Source: Neoarius graeffei (taxonomy: Eukaryota; Chordata; Actinopteri; Siluriformes; Ariidae). Taken from it: DNA of 64,000 nucleotides. The stretch is from assembly GCF_027579695.1 (NCBI RefSeq), contig NC_083576.1:35345760-35409759 (forward strand), in the 5' to 3' direction. The notes beneath the pieces were generated by a model. That model was given only the letters and a program-made list of their open reading frames with translations. It did no database searches and was not told where the DNA came from. Positions 1 through 10,767 of the stretch are shown here, one piece after another. Numbering within the stretch: position 1 is the first letter of the stretch; every line of letters starts with the position of its first letter. A program made the position numbers and the translations under genes.

Positions 1-425
1 TAGATTGTAAGAAAAATACACTCACTTATTGATTCATTCCTCTTCCAACCCGCTTGAAACACACTTCGTAAGCATGCCTCTTAACAGGTGCCATTTTGGG
101 GGTCCTTTTACGTACACACAAATGTACTGTAATATAATGTTGAAGCACAGTATGTATAGACATTACAGTCAGGCAGTCTTGTAGACTGCTCAGGGGTCCT
201 GTTACGAGGACCCTAATGCTCCAAATATCCATTGAGCGGAGCGGCTTTGTTGCTTACCAAAGTAGTACTTACACATTTCGACAAATTTTTGAGTTCATTG
301 TACCACATAAAATCGGTCAGTAAGCACAACAAGTAATCATACATAAGGCGTGCTGGATTATAAGGCGTACTGTCAATTTTTGAGAATTTTAAGTGCGTTT
401 TATAGTCCCAAATATACGGTAATAA
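1..425 (-). mobile_element. 5' end of a pogo-like (Tc1/mariner superfamily) DNA transposon, truncated by the window edge
   Basis: On the minus strand the segment starts near 425 with a motif resembling the 'actataa-ggcgcac' ends of a common vertebrate MITE/pogo family (recognisable at 340-420). It then runs to a short frame at 94-26. That frame begins MAPVKRHAYEVCFK, which resembles the N-terminus of pogo/CENP-B-like helix-turn-helix transposases found inside such elements, but stops after 22 codons. I infer a decayed 5' fragment. The family assignment is from memory of motif shape, and no second end is inside the window. Confidence 0.45.
26..94 (-). pseudogene. N-terminal stub of a pogo-like transposase
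   Basis: The 22-codon frame opens with MAPVKRHAYEVCFK. Pogo-type transposases with a CENP-B-like DNA-binding domain often start with a similar Met-Ala-Pro-Val-(Lys/Arg)-Arg block followed by an aromatic residue and a Phe-Lys. After that the similarity is lost and a stop follows, so this is a broken copy. It lies inside the fragment whose TIR-like end is near 425. It could be chance, since only about 14 residues are informative. Confidence 0.35.
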
Positions 426-600
426 TAATGCTGGGAGCGCTATCGACAGGGCATGAATGATTACTTAAATCTGAATATAGTTTTTTAATTCCGTGAAAAT
501 CGTCCCATATTGGTTTCATTCTGACCCATTCTAAATAGCCTTTAATCATATAACCATAATCTCATTCTCGTATATTTGTCTATGTGCCGAGGCGAGATAT
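426..600. other. Unassigned spacer
   Basis: AT-rich sequence between the pogo-like fragment and the retroviral leader. I see no coding frame, terminal repeats or repeat family that I recognise. Confidence 0.3.
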
Positions 601-972
601 TAAAAGTTCCTGCACGAGGATAAGTCAAAAACTAAGGCTGGAATTCAGTCCAGCCGGCCAAATTGTCTAACCACAGCGATTCATCCAATCCCATGGGGTT
701 TCCTCAGGGTCCGCTCTGAGTACCTTAACACAATTTCCCCCCACGGTGACACAAAAGGACCATCTCGAGATAAATTATTCTGTGGTAACTCACACAGACG
801 CGTGTGCACTAATTCTTCCCATGGCAACTTCTTCATGGGGATACACAAATCATCCCGTGGCAACTCTCCATGGGGATAAATGGGTTTTCGGATACTACCA
901 ACCAGGCGGAAGTCCCCCAAAACAAAAGAGACCTCTTACCTGATTGATGGCATCCTGGATGAGCCCCCAAAC
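600..972 (-). mobile_element. Leader region of an endogenous gammaretrovirus-like element (internal fragment)
   Basis: This lies directly downstream (minus strand) of the LTR at 973-1613. It begins with the primer binding site at 969-952, followed by a consensus-like splice donor (CAGGTAAGAG) near 940. Further down are imperfect direct repeats of a GTTGCC-containing block around 800-870. A short hairpin (ggctgga/tccagcc) sits near 638-656. No gag homology is visible before the fragment ends, so only leader sequence is present. It is an old, incomplete provirus; the left boundary is approximate. Confidence 0.5.
952..969 (-). promoter_or_regulatory. Primer binding site, tRNA-Pro type
   Basis: Minus-strand TGGGGGCTCATCCAGGAT lies 3 bases after the CA that closes the LTR. 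It differs at two positions from the tRNA-Pro primer site of mammalian gammaretroviruses (TGGGGGCTCGTCCGGGAT), and the spacing to the LTR is also the same kind. Both differences are transitions at CpG positions. Confidence 0.75.
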
Positions 973-1613
973 TGTTAGGTTTCTTCACCTCTTGCCCTCA
1001 GCCGGAGCAATTACCATCTCAAGATCAGTCCCCCCATGTCACCCAGAGCTCTGGGGGTGAGTCGTGAAGAAAGACAGGAACCCCATAAAGTTCACAATCT
1101 TTATTCACAAGTCCCCAAAGACAAAAGGGTACAGAGATCTTTTATATGTCTGTGTGTGTGTGTATATGGGGGGGTGTGAGTGAGTGTGACATCATTGTTT
1201 GATATCTGTGTCTATGTGTGTGTGAGTGAGTGTGACATCATTGTATGCTTCAGAGACTGTAGTGAAACCTTGGTCTGAGCAGGTCACATCTTAATTACAT
1301 CAATATGTATGTGTGAGTGAAACCTTGGATCAATCATGAGCATAATGTTCTTACACATTTCATATCAGCAGATGTTCTGACAGATATCAACATTTACGCA
1401 CAACACAGATTAAGATGTTCTTACGACAGTAATGGAATTTTTAAACAAAGATACTGTCTAGTCTGCGAAGAAGGTCACATGAATTAGGAATTAATGCCTT
1501 CTTGGTCCAGTTAAACAGACATAGTTTAAAATAGTAAAGGATCTAAAAGCTAAAGCATGAAAAGCTAAAATATTAAAATCATAAATTCTTAACATTCAGT
1601 CTATGGGACAACA
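973..1613 (-). mobile_element. LTR of an endogenous gammaretrovirus-like element
   Basis: On the minus strand the LTR begins TGT(TG)TCCCATAG near 1613-1610 and ends CCTAACA at 973, followed by a tRNA-Pro type primer site, so this is a 5' LTR. An AATAAA signal is present at about 1107-1102. Two direct copies of a gtgtgagtgagtgtgacatc block (about 1175-1195 and 1221-1245) sit between a TG-rich stretch and the signal. The upstream junction falls inside the RT-coding part of the L1 fragment, so the retrovirus inserted into that L1. The exact first base is ambiguous by 3 nt and no target duplication can be checked. Confidence 0.65.
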
Positions 1614-3324
1614 TAGATGAAAGTAGGTGCAGGTCCCCATTGAGGAGAGAAATGGGTCTATATGCATTGCATTCAGAGGAATCTTTCCCATCTTTATGTA
1701 AGACTACTATAATGGCATCTCGCCACGATGGAGCAAGCGTCTTTTTTCTAATAGGCAGTTATATGCTTTTCGTAACAGAGGAGATAGTACGTATGTCTTT
1801 GAAAATTTTATAAAACTCGTTTACATACCCATCAGGGCCAGGGGTTTTATTATTTTTAAGATCTTTAATGACCTCCTCCAGTTCATTCGGGGCAATTGGC
1901 CTGTCCAACTCCTCTCTCGCACCATCAGGTAATTGTGTTATATTGATTTGGGCTATCTCTGTAGATTGTGTAATCTTATGTTGTTGCTCAAGATCTTCAA
2001 TTTTACTTTCTAACCTTTTTATGTTCATAATCTTTTCTCTTCTTTTTGGCATTGCAAAAAGCTATAACATGACCCCTTAAATAGGACGGCACGGTGGTGT
2101 AGTGGTTAGCGCTGGCGCCTCACAGCAAGAAGGTCCGGGTTCGAGCCCCGTGGCCAGCGAGGGCCTTTCTGTGCGGAGTTTGCATGTTCTCCCCGTGTCC
2201 GCATGGGTTTCCCCCACAATCCAAAGACATGCAGGTTAGGTTAACTGGTGACTCTAAATTGACCATAGGTGTGAATGTGAGTGTGAATGGTTGTCTGTGT
2301 CTATGTGTCAGCCCTGTGATGACCTGGCGACTTGTCCAGGGTGTACCCCACCTTTCGCCCGTAGTCAGCTGGGATAGGCTCCAGCTTGCCTGCGACCCTG
2401 TAGAACAGGATGAAGCGGCTAGAGATGATGAGATGAGATGACCCCTTAAATATGCCTTTGCACAATCCCATAATATAAATGGAGAGGTCTCTTGGCAAAA
2501 GTTTAGCTCCAAATAGTCGTCTAGCTCTGTTTTGACAAACTGCACAAAGTCTGGGTTATTAAGGAGGGATGTACTGAGTCTCCAAGTTTGATATGTTTCT
2601 CTCACCCAGATGCCAATCCACAAGTACTGGGGAATGGTCCGAGAGAGTGATTGGAAGTATTTTACACTCTAATTCTATGCATCTCCCCCCTAGGTGTAAA
2701 CAGCAGGTCAATGCATGAATAAGATGACTGTCTCTTGGAATAAAATGTAAAGTCTTTGCCTTTTGGATGTTTGTATCACCAGATAGCTACCAAGCCCATT
2801 TCTTGACAATAGTGGTTAAGTGCTCTGCTCATCTTGACTCCTGACTTGGTTGATGATAATGGGGTTTTATCTTTAAGCTGAGACATTACACAATTCATAT
2901 CACCACCTGAAATGAGAACCCCAGAGCTTTTGTCTAAAATGAGACAAAATACCTTTCTTATGAATATTGGGTCATCTTCATTAGGGGCATAAATATTGCA
3001 CAAGGAGATATGCATACCATCAATTATTCCATTTAGTAATATATATCTACCCTCAGAGTCTGCAAAGTAGGAGACATGAGTGAAATTCAGGCTCCTATTA
3101 ATCAGTATTGCTTCCCCTCGTTTCCTCCCTGATGCATGCGATGAGAAATAGACTTTCTTAGCCCATGTTCTACTAAGTGTGTCATGCTCAGCATCTGAAA
3201 GGTGTGTTTCCTTCAGAAATGCTATTCCACAGTTAATTTGTTTCAGTTGGTGGAGAATTTTCTTTTTCTTCACAGGACTATGAAGGCCGTTTACATTATA
3301 ACTAATTAAATTAACCCCCATCAC
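1614..3324 (-). pseudogene. L1 ORF2 fragment: AP-type endonuclease and start of reverse transcriptase
   Basis: The frame opens at 3324 with an endonuclease start (LISYNVNGL), followed by the metal-binding ETHLSD motif (about residues 40-45) and the NIYAPNEDD block. An in-frame TGA at about 2775-2773 breaks it where relatives have Arg. The frame then continues with GKDFTFYS and SYSCIDLLF. The linker before RT is interrupted by the SINE at 2084-2437. RT begins with the NKTPGPDG block (about 1850) and a PISLLN block (about 1650), then stops at the retroviral LTR. The YADD catalytic region and the C-terminus are absent. The copy cannot encode a working protein. Confidence 0.8.
2084..2437 (+). mobile_element. 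tRNA-derived SINE with conserved central domain (family S1)
   Basis: A full-length copy flanked by the 15-bp duplication ATGACCCCTTAAATA (2069-2083 and 2438-2452). The head has an A box (TGGTGTAGTGG) and a B box (GGTTCGAGCCC) of a tRNA-like Pol III promoter. A central block with tttgcatgttctccccgtgt follows, and then a LINE-like tail ending ...GCGGCTAGAGATGATGAGATGAG. It resembles the V-SINE/Mermaid type of fish SINE; the exact family name is uncertain. It inserted into L1 ORF2. Confidence 0.85.
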
Positions 3325-3869
3325 AGAGTACCAAAACCACAGAGATACTGTATTTCAATGGGCTCCTTGAGAAATAAATGTAGAGCAAGTGTGGGGGGGG
3401 GGGTCAACATTTAAAAAAATAAACAAATACCCCAAAGAACCATGAGGTAGTAACAACGACAACAGTGAGTAACATTTCTTCATATCAACAAATGAAAAGG
3501 AATTTCCAGGTAGCCTAAGCACTACCTGGGCCTTCAGCTTTAAATGTTCTCTGCTGGGCGGGAAGCTAATTCCCACTCTTACCACTATCAAGAGGTGCAA
3601 ATGACCCCTGTCCCACGACCATACACATACTAAAACAGTATATTATTTAAAGTATGAAATGTTCAAAAGTGTTAGGCTATAGCTCTTGGCAGCAAATAGG
3701 CCTAAGTCATAATAAAATTAAACAGCCCGAACTCTGATTAGAAGTGTGAAAGAATGGAACATGGTCATAAAGAGAAAAAAAATAATAATAATAATAATAG
3801 CCTAATAATGATAATAGGCTAATAATCATAAGATGCTATAATAAGGTTCGGGCTAGAGTCGTCCCATAT
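3325..3869 (-). other. L1 inter-ORF / untranslated region
   Basis: Non-coding L1 sequence between the ORF1 stop (about 4286) and the ORF2 start, interrupted by the LINE 3' end at 3870-4108. It contains an (AAT)n tract at 3778-3800 and a diverged tail of it to about 3835. A run of G (about 3392-3401) is also present. No coding frame is evident. Confidence 0.5.
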
Positions 3870-4108
3870 CTCGTCTCGTATCGTCTTCTTCCACTTTATC
3901 CGGGACCGGGTCGCAGAGGCAGCAGTCTAAGCATGGAAGCCCAAACTTCCCTTTCCCCAGACACCTCGGCCAGCTCCTCGGGAAGAACACCGAAGCGTTC
4001 CCAGGCCAGCCGAGAGACATAGTCCCTCCAGCGTGTCCTGGGTCTTCCCCGGGGCCTCCTCCCAGGGGGACATGCCTGGAACACCTCCCCAGGGAGGCGT
4101 CCTAGACA
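3870..4108 (-). mobile_element. 5'-truncated LINE 3' end (family R, Rex3/RTE-like)
   Basis: Flanked by an 11-bp duplication TCGTCCCATAT (3859-3869 and 4109-4119). Minus-strand coding runs about 4107-3896, ends in a stop at 3896, and contains GRRPRGRPRTRWRDYVS and the terminal LRLLP block typical of C-termini of a common fish LINE. The short 3' UTR ends GGATAAAGTGGAAGAAGACGATACGAG. A second copy is at 11589-12759. The clade (Rex3/RTE) is from memory. Confidence 0.7.
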
Positions 4109-4119
4109 TCGTCCCATAT

Positions 4120-4301
4120 CAATAAACAAATAAACAAAAACAACAATAGGCCCCATTGTCCATTCAAGGCAAATTGTAGGTAGCCTGTATAACAACAGTG
4201 TTGTATACTGGAATAGTAAAATAAGTCCCCTTAGTTCGCGATAGCCAGTGCGTTGTACACAAGGAGGGTAATCAAGTTACAGTAACTTAAAAGACAACAC
4301 T
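4120..4301 (-). other. End of L1 ORF1 and start of inter-ORF region
   Basis: The ORF1 frame leaving the far side of the gypsy element at 11060 continues here for a few codons and terminates with TAA at about 4288-4286. The rest is non-coding L1 sequence up to the inserted LINE end at 4119. Confidence 0.6.
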
Positions 4302-4306
4302 GCACT

Positions 4307-4613
4307 TGTTAAGGGTGGTGAGATGTGGTGAGTTAGGATCCAATAGCAGAACACAAACCAGAAAATCCAATGAATAAAATATGATTTAAAGTCCAAAAAA
4401 AAGAGTCAACAAACTAAAATAGCAAAAATAATCCAGACAACAACAAGGTAGACAAAGACAAAGTGCTAATATGAAAAAACATGAAAAATAATTCAGACAA
4501 CAACCATAGTACAAAAAACAAGAAAAAATGACAAAATGCGAGTACAAAAAACTGTGGCTAAGACTAGGCAAAACAGAGAGCAAAAATCAGGAAGCAGAAA
4601 ATGGCACAGAGAC
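4307..4613 (-). repeat. 3' LTR of G1, truncated on its inner side
   Basis: Matches 9173 onward (after removing the insertions there) up to ...cacagagacgatatgaga at about 4613. It then jumps directly into pol coding sequence. The remaining LTR bases (those matching about 10887-11054), the polypurine tract and the end of pol are missing, so a deletion joined pol to the middle of the LTR. Confidence 0.75.
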
Positions 4614-7600
4614 GATATGAGACCAGAAGTTTAAGCTGTGATACATGAAAGTTAGGGTGAACACGTCGCATGGTGAGTGGTAATGCCAGTCTAATGGAAC
4701 AAGGATTGATTACCTTCTTGATGAGGAAGGGTCCAAGGAACCTGGGTGCCAGCTTGCGAGAGATGGCCCAAAGTGGCAGGTGGTGTGTGGAGAGCATAAC
4801 TCGTTGACCCACTCAGTAGGTGGGTGCCTTGGAGCGACGTTTGTCGGCCTGCTTCTTGGATGTGAGTGCGGATAGAATGAGTCTCTCCGGGCCAATGCCC
4901 ACATTCTCCTGCAATGGTGTATAAAGGCCTGGGCTGATGGTATGGTGACCTCCTCCTCCTGGCTGGGGAACAGTAGTGGTTGGTACCCTAGTGAGCACTG
5001 GAATGGAGAGAGACCTGTGGCAGAGGAAGGGAGAGTGTTATGTGCATATTCAATCCAAGATAGGTACTTGCTCCAAGAGCTGGCATCCCTGGATGCCATG
5101 CACCTGAGTGCAACCTCCAAAGCCTGGTTAGCCCGTTCTGCCTGGCCATTGGTCTGTGGGTGAAAGCCTGAGGAGAGACTACAGGTGGCTCCGATGAGTT
5201 TGCAGAAGGCTCTCCAGAACTGTGCAGTGAACTGAGGACCCCGGTCAGAAACTATGTCGGTAGGCAGACCATGTAGGAGGAAAACGTGGTGGACAAGTAG
5301 TTCTGTGGTCTCTTTGGCTGAGAGGAGCTTGGGCAGAGGAATGAAATGGATGGTCTTAGAAAAACAGGCAATGACAGTGAGGATGCATGTATTGCCACCT
5401 GAGTTGGGGAGTCTGGTGATGAAGTCCAGGGCAATGTGAGACCAAGGTCGATGTGGAGTAGGAAGGGGTTTTAGTAAGCCGGCAGGGGGTCGATTGCCTG
5501 TCTTGTTCTGGGAGCATGTGTCGCAGACTGTCACGAACTCCTGGACATCCTCCTTGATGGATTGCCACTAAAAGTGCTGCTGGATGAAAGCCAGGGTTCA
5601 GGCGGCTCCCGGATGACAGGCCAGCTTGGAACCGTGACCCCACTGCAGCACCTGAGTTTGCACATGACAGGGAACAAACAGATGGTTACGAGGAATATTC
5701 TTGGAGTTACCTTCACCAGGGTCCTGCTCCAGGGCCTTCTGCATGAGCGTCTCAACTTCTAGAAAAGCAGCTCCCACCAGGCAGCATGGAGGAAGGATAG
5801 TCTCAGGTGGCTTGGACTCCTCTTGGTAGGAAGAGAACATCCTGGACAAGGTGTCAGGTTTGCCGTTCTTGGAGCCGGGGCGGTAGAAGAGCATGAAGTT
5901 GAATCAGGAGAAGAAGAGAGACCAACGGGCTTGACGGGAGTTGAGACGTTTGGCAGACTTGAGGTACTCCAGGTTTTTATGGTCGGTCCAGACTAGGAAC
6001 GGGAGGTCAGACCCCTCAAGCCAGTGCCTCCACTCCTCCAAGGCTAGTTTCACAGCCAGTAGTTCTCAGTCGCCGATGTTGTAGTTCCGTTCAGCTGCGG
6101 ATAGCCGGTGGGAGAAGAAGGAGCATGGGTGGACCTTGTTGTCATTGGCCCTCTGGGATAGGATGGCTCCAACCCCTGACTCAGTGGCATCGACCGCCAC
6201 GATAAACTGCTTGGTAGAATCGTGTATGGTGAGAATGGGAGCTGTGGTAAACCCGCGCTTGAGACTGGAAAAGGCTTTCTCTGCTTCCTCCCCCCACTTG
6301 AACTTGGTCTTGGTCGAGGTCAGAGCTGAGAGAGGTCTGGCCACTGTGCTGAAGTTGCAGATGAAATGCCTGTAAAAGTTGGCAAACCCCAGGAAGCACT
6401 GGAGCTCTTGTCTTGAAGATGGGGTGAGCCAGTCAGCGACTGCCTCCAGCTTGAGGGGGTCCATCTGGATCTTGGCTGGTGAAATGATGAACCCCAGGAA
6501 TGAGACAGAGCTTTGGTGGAACTCGCTCTTCTCTGCCTTAACAAACAGCTTATTCTCCAGCAGGCATTGAAGAACCTGCCGGATGTGACCCCGATGTTCC
6601 TCCAGGGAGCAAGAGAAAATCAAGATATTGTCCAGGTAAACAAAGACAAAGGTGTTAAGAAAGTCCCTCAAGACATCATTAACCAGCGCCTGGAATACCG
6701 CAGGCGCATTAGTCAGGCCGAAAGGGACTACTAGGTACTCATAGTGGCCTGTGATGGTGTTGAAGGCCGTCTTCCACTCGTCCCCTCCCCTGATCCTGAC
6801 TAGGTGATAGGCATTGTGTAAGTCCAGTTTAGTGAACACCTCAGCTCCCTGGAGTAGTTCAAAGGCTGTAGTCATGAGCGGTAGTGGGTAGCGGTTCTTG
6901 ACTGTGATGGCGTTGAGACCTCGATAGTCAATGCAGGGGCAGAGTGACTTGTCTTTCTTCTCCACGAAGAAGAATCCCACCCCTGCTGGGGAGGAGGAAG
7001 GGCAGATGATCCCAGCTGCCAGAGATTCAGTGATGTATTTCTCCATGGCTTGTCTCTCAGTGGGGGAAAGAGAGTAGAGACGTCCCTTGGGTGGCACCGT
7101 CCCTGGCAGGAGGTCGATACCACAGTCATAGGGCCTATGAGGGGGAAGGGCACTGCTTGGGTCTTACTGAAGACAGGCTTGAGGTCCAGATATTCTGGAG
7201 GCACATGAGAAAGGTCGAGAAACTCGCTGGCTGAGGGCTGAGGTGGTTTGGCAGGAGGCAGAGTGGAGTTCAGGCAGGAAGGACTCCAGCCTAAGATGGT
7301 GTGGTCAGTCCAGTTTAAGTGGGGGTTGTGCTGCATCAACCAGGGTAATCCAAGAATAATGGGAATGTGAGGGTTGTTCATGATGTGAAGTTGTATAGTT
7401 TCAGAGTGATTGCCTGAAATCCTTAGGGTAAGCAGAGTGGTGAAGTGAGTGATGGTGGTCAAGCCAGTGCCATTGAGTGTCAGGACGGTAAGAGGGACCT
7501 CGAGGGCGAGTAATGGGATTCCGAGATCCTTGGCAGTGGCGGAGCAGATCAGGTTCCTGTCCACCCCTGAGTCGACGAGCGCCTGAAGATGGTGATGCAG

Positions 7601-7765
7601 GTTGTTGAGAGTGATGATAATGGGGAGCAACGGTTGGTCGGCAGGGGACTGGTTCCGAGCATTGCCCACCAGGGCCCCTCGATTCACTGGTGGGCTCGTC
7701 CTTTTAGTGGGCAGGCTCGGCAGATGTGTCCCTGCTGACCACAGTTGAAACAAGCCCCTGTGCTC
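4614..7765 (-). pseudogene. G1 pol: protease, RT, RNase H, integrase (broken)
   Basis: Order on the minus strand: a CCHC knuckle (CFNCGQQGHICRAC, about 7757-7716), protease with VDSG (about 7570), RT (7097-6550), RNase H with [12 protein letters not shown] (about 6200), then integrase (about 5600-4900) with [12 protein letters not shown] and [11 protein letters not shown] block follows near 4740. The RT active site reads YLDN at about 6640, not YLDD, so a catalytic Asp is lost. In-frame stops occur near 6065 (GD*ELL), 5897 and 5570. The chromodomain end is deleted. The product would be inactive. Confidence 0.85.
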
Positions 7766-9156
7766 CGTCAGCGCAGTCGTTCCTCCCCTGACACTCATAC
7801 CTGATCTACCTGCATGGGTTCGACGGATGAGGTGGGTGGTGGAGAGGGGTTGAAGTTGCAGTGGCTCCTCTCTCTCCTCTGTTGTTGAACCCACACGTCA
7901 ATACAATTGGCCAGGTCCATCAGGCTGGAAAGGTCTGACGGCAAGGCAAGGCAAGTTTATTTATGTAGCACATTTCATACACAGTGGCAGTTCAATGTGC
8001 TTTACAGAAGTAAAAGCAAAACAGTAAGCAATAAAAAATAAAATTACATAAAATAAATGGGGAAGAAAATTAATAAGAATTAAACAATAGTAGAAATAAA
8101 ATAATAAAATGAAATAAAAGTTCAATTAAAAAAACAGCAGAATAAAATAGAATAAAAGTTAAGTAAAATTTAAAACATGCAGAGACTGTAAAAATAAAGA
8201 GTTTAAAACATGTTGAGATGACAATATTAATAATTTAGCAGAAAGCATCTGAAAACAGCTTGGTCTTTAACCTAGATTTGAAGCTGCCAACAGCAGGAGC
8301 ATTTTTGATGTCCTCTGGCAGTTGGTTCCATAGCTGTACTGCATAGTAGCTAAAAGCTGCTTCACCACACTTTGTTTTAACAACAGGTTTTAACAGTAAA
8401 TTTTTCTGCTGCGATCTGGTAGATCTGATTGGGTTAGGCCGCTGCAACATATCAGAGAGGTAATTCGGCCCTGTACCATTTAGAGATTTGTACACCAGCA
8501 GTTCCCACAAGATGAGTTCATCCTTGATGGCGTCGGATAAGCCATGTAGGAACGCGTCGACCAGGGCACTCTCGTTCCAACTGCATGACGCTGCCAACAT
8601 CCGGAACTCGATGGCATAATCCAACGTAGATCCGGACCCCTGCCGCAGCTCCATGAGCTCTCTTGCCGCCTCCTGGCCTGACAGAAAGCAGTCAAATGTT
8701 CGCCTCATTTCCTCAGAGAATTCCTTGAAGCTGGAACAACAGGGCGCGTCGGCGTCCCAGACCACTGTCCCCCATTCCCTGGCCTTGCCGGTGAGGAGCG
8801 TGATGGTATAGGCTACCCGGGAGCATTCTGTGGGGAAAGCCAAAGGTTGAAGCTCCAAGAGCAGCGAACACTGTGACAAAAAAAGGTCTGCAGGTACCTG
8901 GTTCTCCACTGTAGGGCTGAGGCGAAGGGAGTCTTGGTTCATGGAGAGCGGCGGTGGCGGGAGGTGAAGAAAGAGATGGCTGGGCAGGGGTAGGCATAGC
9001 TTGGGAGTGCTGGAGTTGTGTGGCTAGGAGGTTGAGTGAGTCAGACAGGGTGGCCAGGTTCTGGGTGATCTGCCTGCGTTCCTGTTGGTGGGTCCCGAGG
9101 AGGGTTCCTTGCTGCCACATAGCCATTCTCAAATGGTTAAGTTCTGCTGGATCCAT
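7766..9156 (-). pseudogene. G1 gag, interrupted by a LINE end
   Basis: Starts with MDPAELNHLRMAMWQQ at 9156, only 16 bases after the 5' LTR. A capsid-like region follows with LTGKAREWG (about 8800) and a block ending SDAIKDELIL near 8515. The LINE end at 7941-8501 splits it. Beyond the insert the frame resumes with SDLSSLMDLANCID and a basic region before the zinc knuckle. The intact chromovirus at 24642-29955 has the matching order (SDPIKDGL then a Leu-rich stretch). Gag would package the element RNA in the cytoplasm; this copy is broken. Confidence 0.75.
7941..8501 (-). mobile_element. 5'-truncated LINE 3' end (L2/Rex1-like) inside G1 gag
   Basis: Minus-strand coding runs from 8501 to a stop at 8235. 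It contains LLVYKSLNG, YLSDML, AFSYYAVQLWNQLP and FKSRLKTKLF, the usual C-terminus of L2/Rex1-like LINE ORF2. The 3' UTR is A-rich and ends in tandem TTGCC units (plus strand caaggcaaggcaag at 7942). No clear target duplication was found, and the family is assigned from these C-terminal blocks only. Confidence 0.7.
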
Positions 9157-9269
9157 GTTGGCCAGAACATACTGTTAAAGGTGGCGAGATGTGGTGAGTT
9201 AGGATCCAATAGCAGAACACAAACCAGAAAATCTAATGAATAAAATATGATTTAATTAAAGTCCAAAAA

Positions 9270-9884
9270 CTAGATAGAACTCGATGCCAACAGCGTCGAT
9301 GGGGATGCCTCCGCCTGGTAGACTACACATCTTATTAAGTTGTGATTTGGGGATGGACATTTGACCTCACAGTAATCTTGACCTGGTGAAATTACTTGTA
9401 TTAGCCTTGGAGATATTGTGTTCACAAGGTTTTCGGACAGACATTTGACCTCACAGTGACCTTGACCTTAGACCTTTTGATCTCCAAATCTAATCAGTTT
9501 ATCTTTGTCCCCAAATGCACAAATGGTGAAAGTTTGGTGAAATTCCTTTGATTTGCCTTGGAGATATTGTGTTCACAATGTTCTCGGACAGACATTTGAC
9601 CTCACAGTAACCTTGACCTTAGACCTTTTGATCTCAAAATGTAATCAGTTTATGTTTATCCCAAAGCGCACAAATGGTGAAAGTTTGGTGAAATTCCTTT
9701 CATTAGCCTTTGAGATATCGCATTCACAAGGTTTCTGGAAGGACGCATGCACAGACGCACGCATGCACGGACGGAGGTTTCAGGACGGACGCGCGCACGG
9801 ACGCATGCACGGACACATGGACGGACAGACGGACAACCCAAAAGCATGATGCCTCCTGCACCTTACAGTGGCGGAGGCATAAAA
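9270..9884. mobile_element. Insertion with short inverted ends in the G1 LTR (unclassified DNA repeat)
   Basis: Absent from the other LTR of G1, so it is a later insertion. An 11-bp perfect inverted repeat ATGCCTCCGCC (9305-9315) and GGCGGAGGCAT (9870-9880) lies near the ends. Inside are three diverged copies of a ~150-bp unit (..gacatttgacctcacagtgaccttgacc.., about 9355, 9440 and 9590) and a (GGACGGACGCA)n-like tract at 9740-9830. This resembles a common fish repeat ending in GGAGGCATAAA, but I cannot name the superfamily. Confidence 0.6.
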
Positions 9885-9992
9885 AAGAGTCAACAAACAA
9901 AAATAGCAAAAATAATCCAAGACAACAATGAGGTAGACAAAGACAAAGTGCTAACATGAAAAAACATGAAAAATAGTTCAGACAACAACCAT

Positions 9993-10767
9993 TGTCATGC
10001 TTTGTATAACTTTGTATTTAGTTGGGTATTTCTCCACCTGGTGGTTGTTTATGGGTAACACACTCTCTTTCTTAATTTCTACTAGCTGTTTCTTTTCATT
10101 GGTTGTTTTAGTCATGTGATGCAGTCAAGTCATAGCCCAGGGAAAACAAAGAGGGAAACCCTGTAGTTGACAAATTACATGTGACCAGAGTGCAGCCACA
10201 GCTATCTTACTTTCCATCCCTCATTTGTGTCCAGGAAAGCATCGCTTGTGAGTACATTTGCAATTTACAACTAACTATAACAACATATAAGTGCTATATG
10301 GTGTATTTTTAGCGTGTTACATTTGAATACCCAGTTTATATGCAGTATATGCTGAGACTACTAATGTTAACAAGCTATGAGCAAATACAGCTTCTCAGTT
10401 TAATAGTCATTTGATTGTTTTCGGTTGCATATATGTAAGCACTTCTCCTGTGTTTGTGTAAACTGGTGAATTTGGTGTACATTATTTGCAAGCCATATAC
10501 AGCTATTAACACATCACTGGAATGTGACATTTGTAATATTGTAGCTGTTACCTGAATCATTTCATGTTGGGCATATATTATGTTACTTAAATTACATTTA
10601 GTAATTATTGTTTTGTATAATTTCAGTTTTACAAAGAAATCTGTTCAAGAGAATGATGACAACAGTAAAGACATTTCAATTTTACTCCAGCCTCTGACTT
10701 TCTCTTGGAAGTTTGTTCGCTATCTGTCAATTCGTGTATAGATGCATACACACGTTGAGGACAGAAT
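9993..10767. mobile_element. 775-bp insertion in the G1 LTR, class unknown
   Basis: Flanked by AACCAT on both sides (9987-9992 and 10768-10773) and missing from the other LTR. It begins TGTCATG, as LTRs often do, but ends GACAGAAT rather than CA and has no clear terminal inverted repeat. No coding frame is recognisable. It may be a solo LTR with an altered end. Confidence 0.5.

Noticed and set aside
2101-2160. A tRNA gene (Pol III A and B boxes present)
   Set aside because: The boxes belong to SINE heads. There is no cloverleaf with a proper anticodon stem, and the sequence continues into the SINE body.
3778-3840. CRISPR-like or regulatory repeat
   Set aside because: Simple (AAT)n microsatellite with decay. 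No CRISPR features are expected or seen in this eukaryotic sequence.
6513-6734. Plus-strand 73-codon frame
   Set aside because: Lies antisense to G1 RT and has no domain.
9553-9959. Frames rich in Thr, Asp, Ala and Arg over the GGACGGAC tract
   Set aside because: Low-complexity repeat read in several frames; non-coding.
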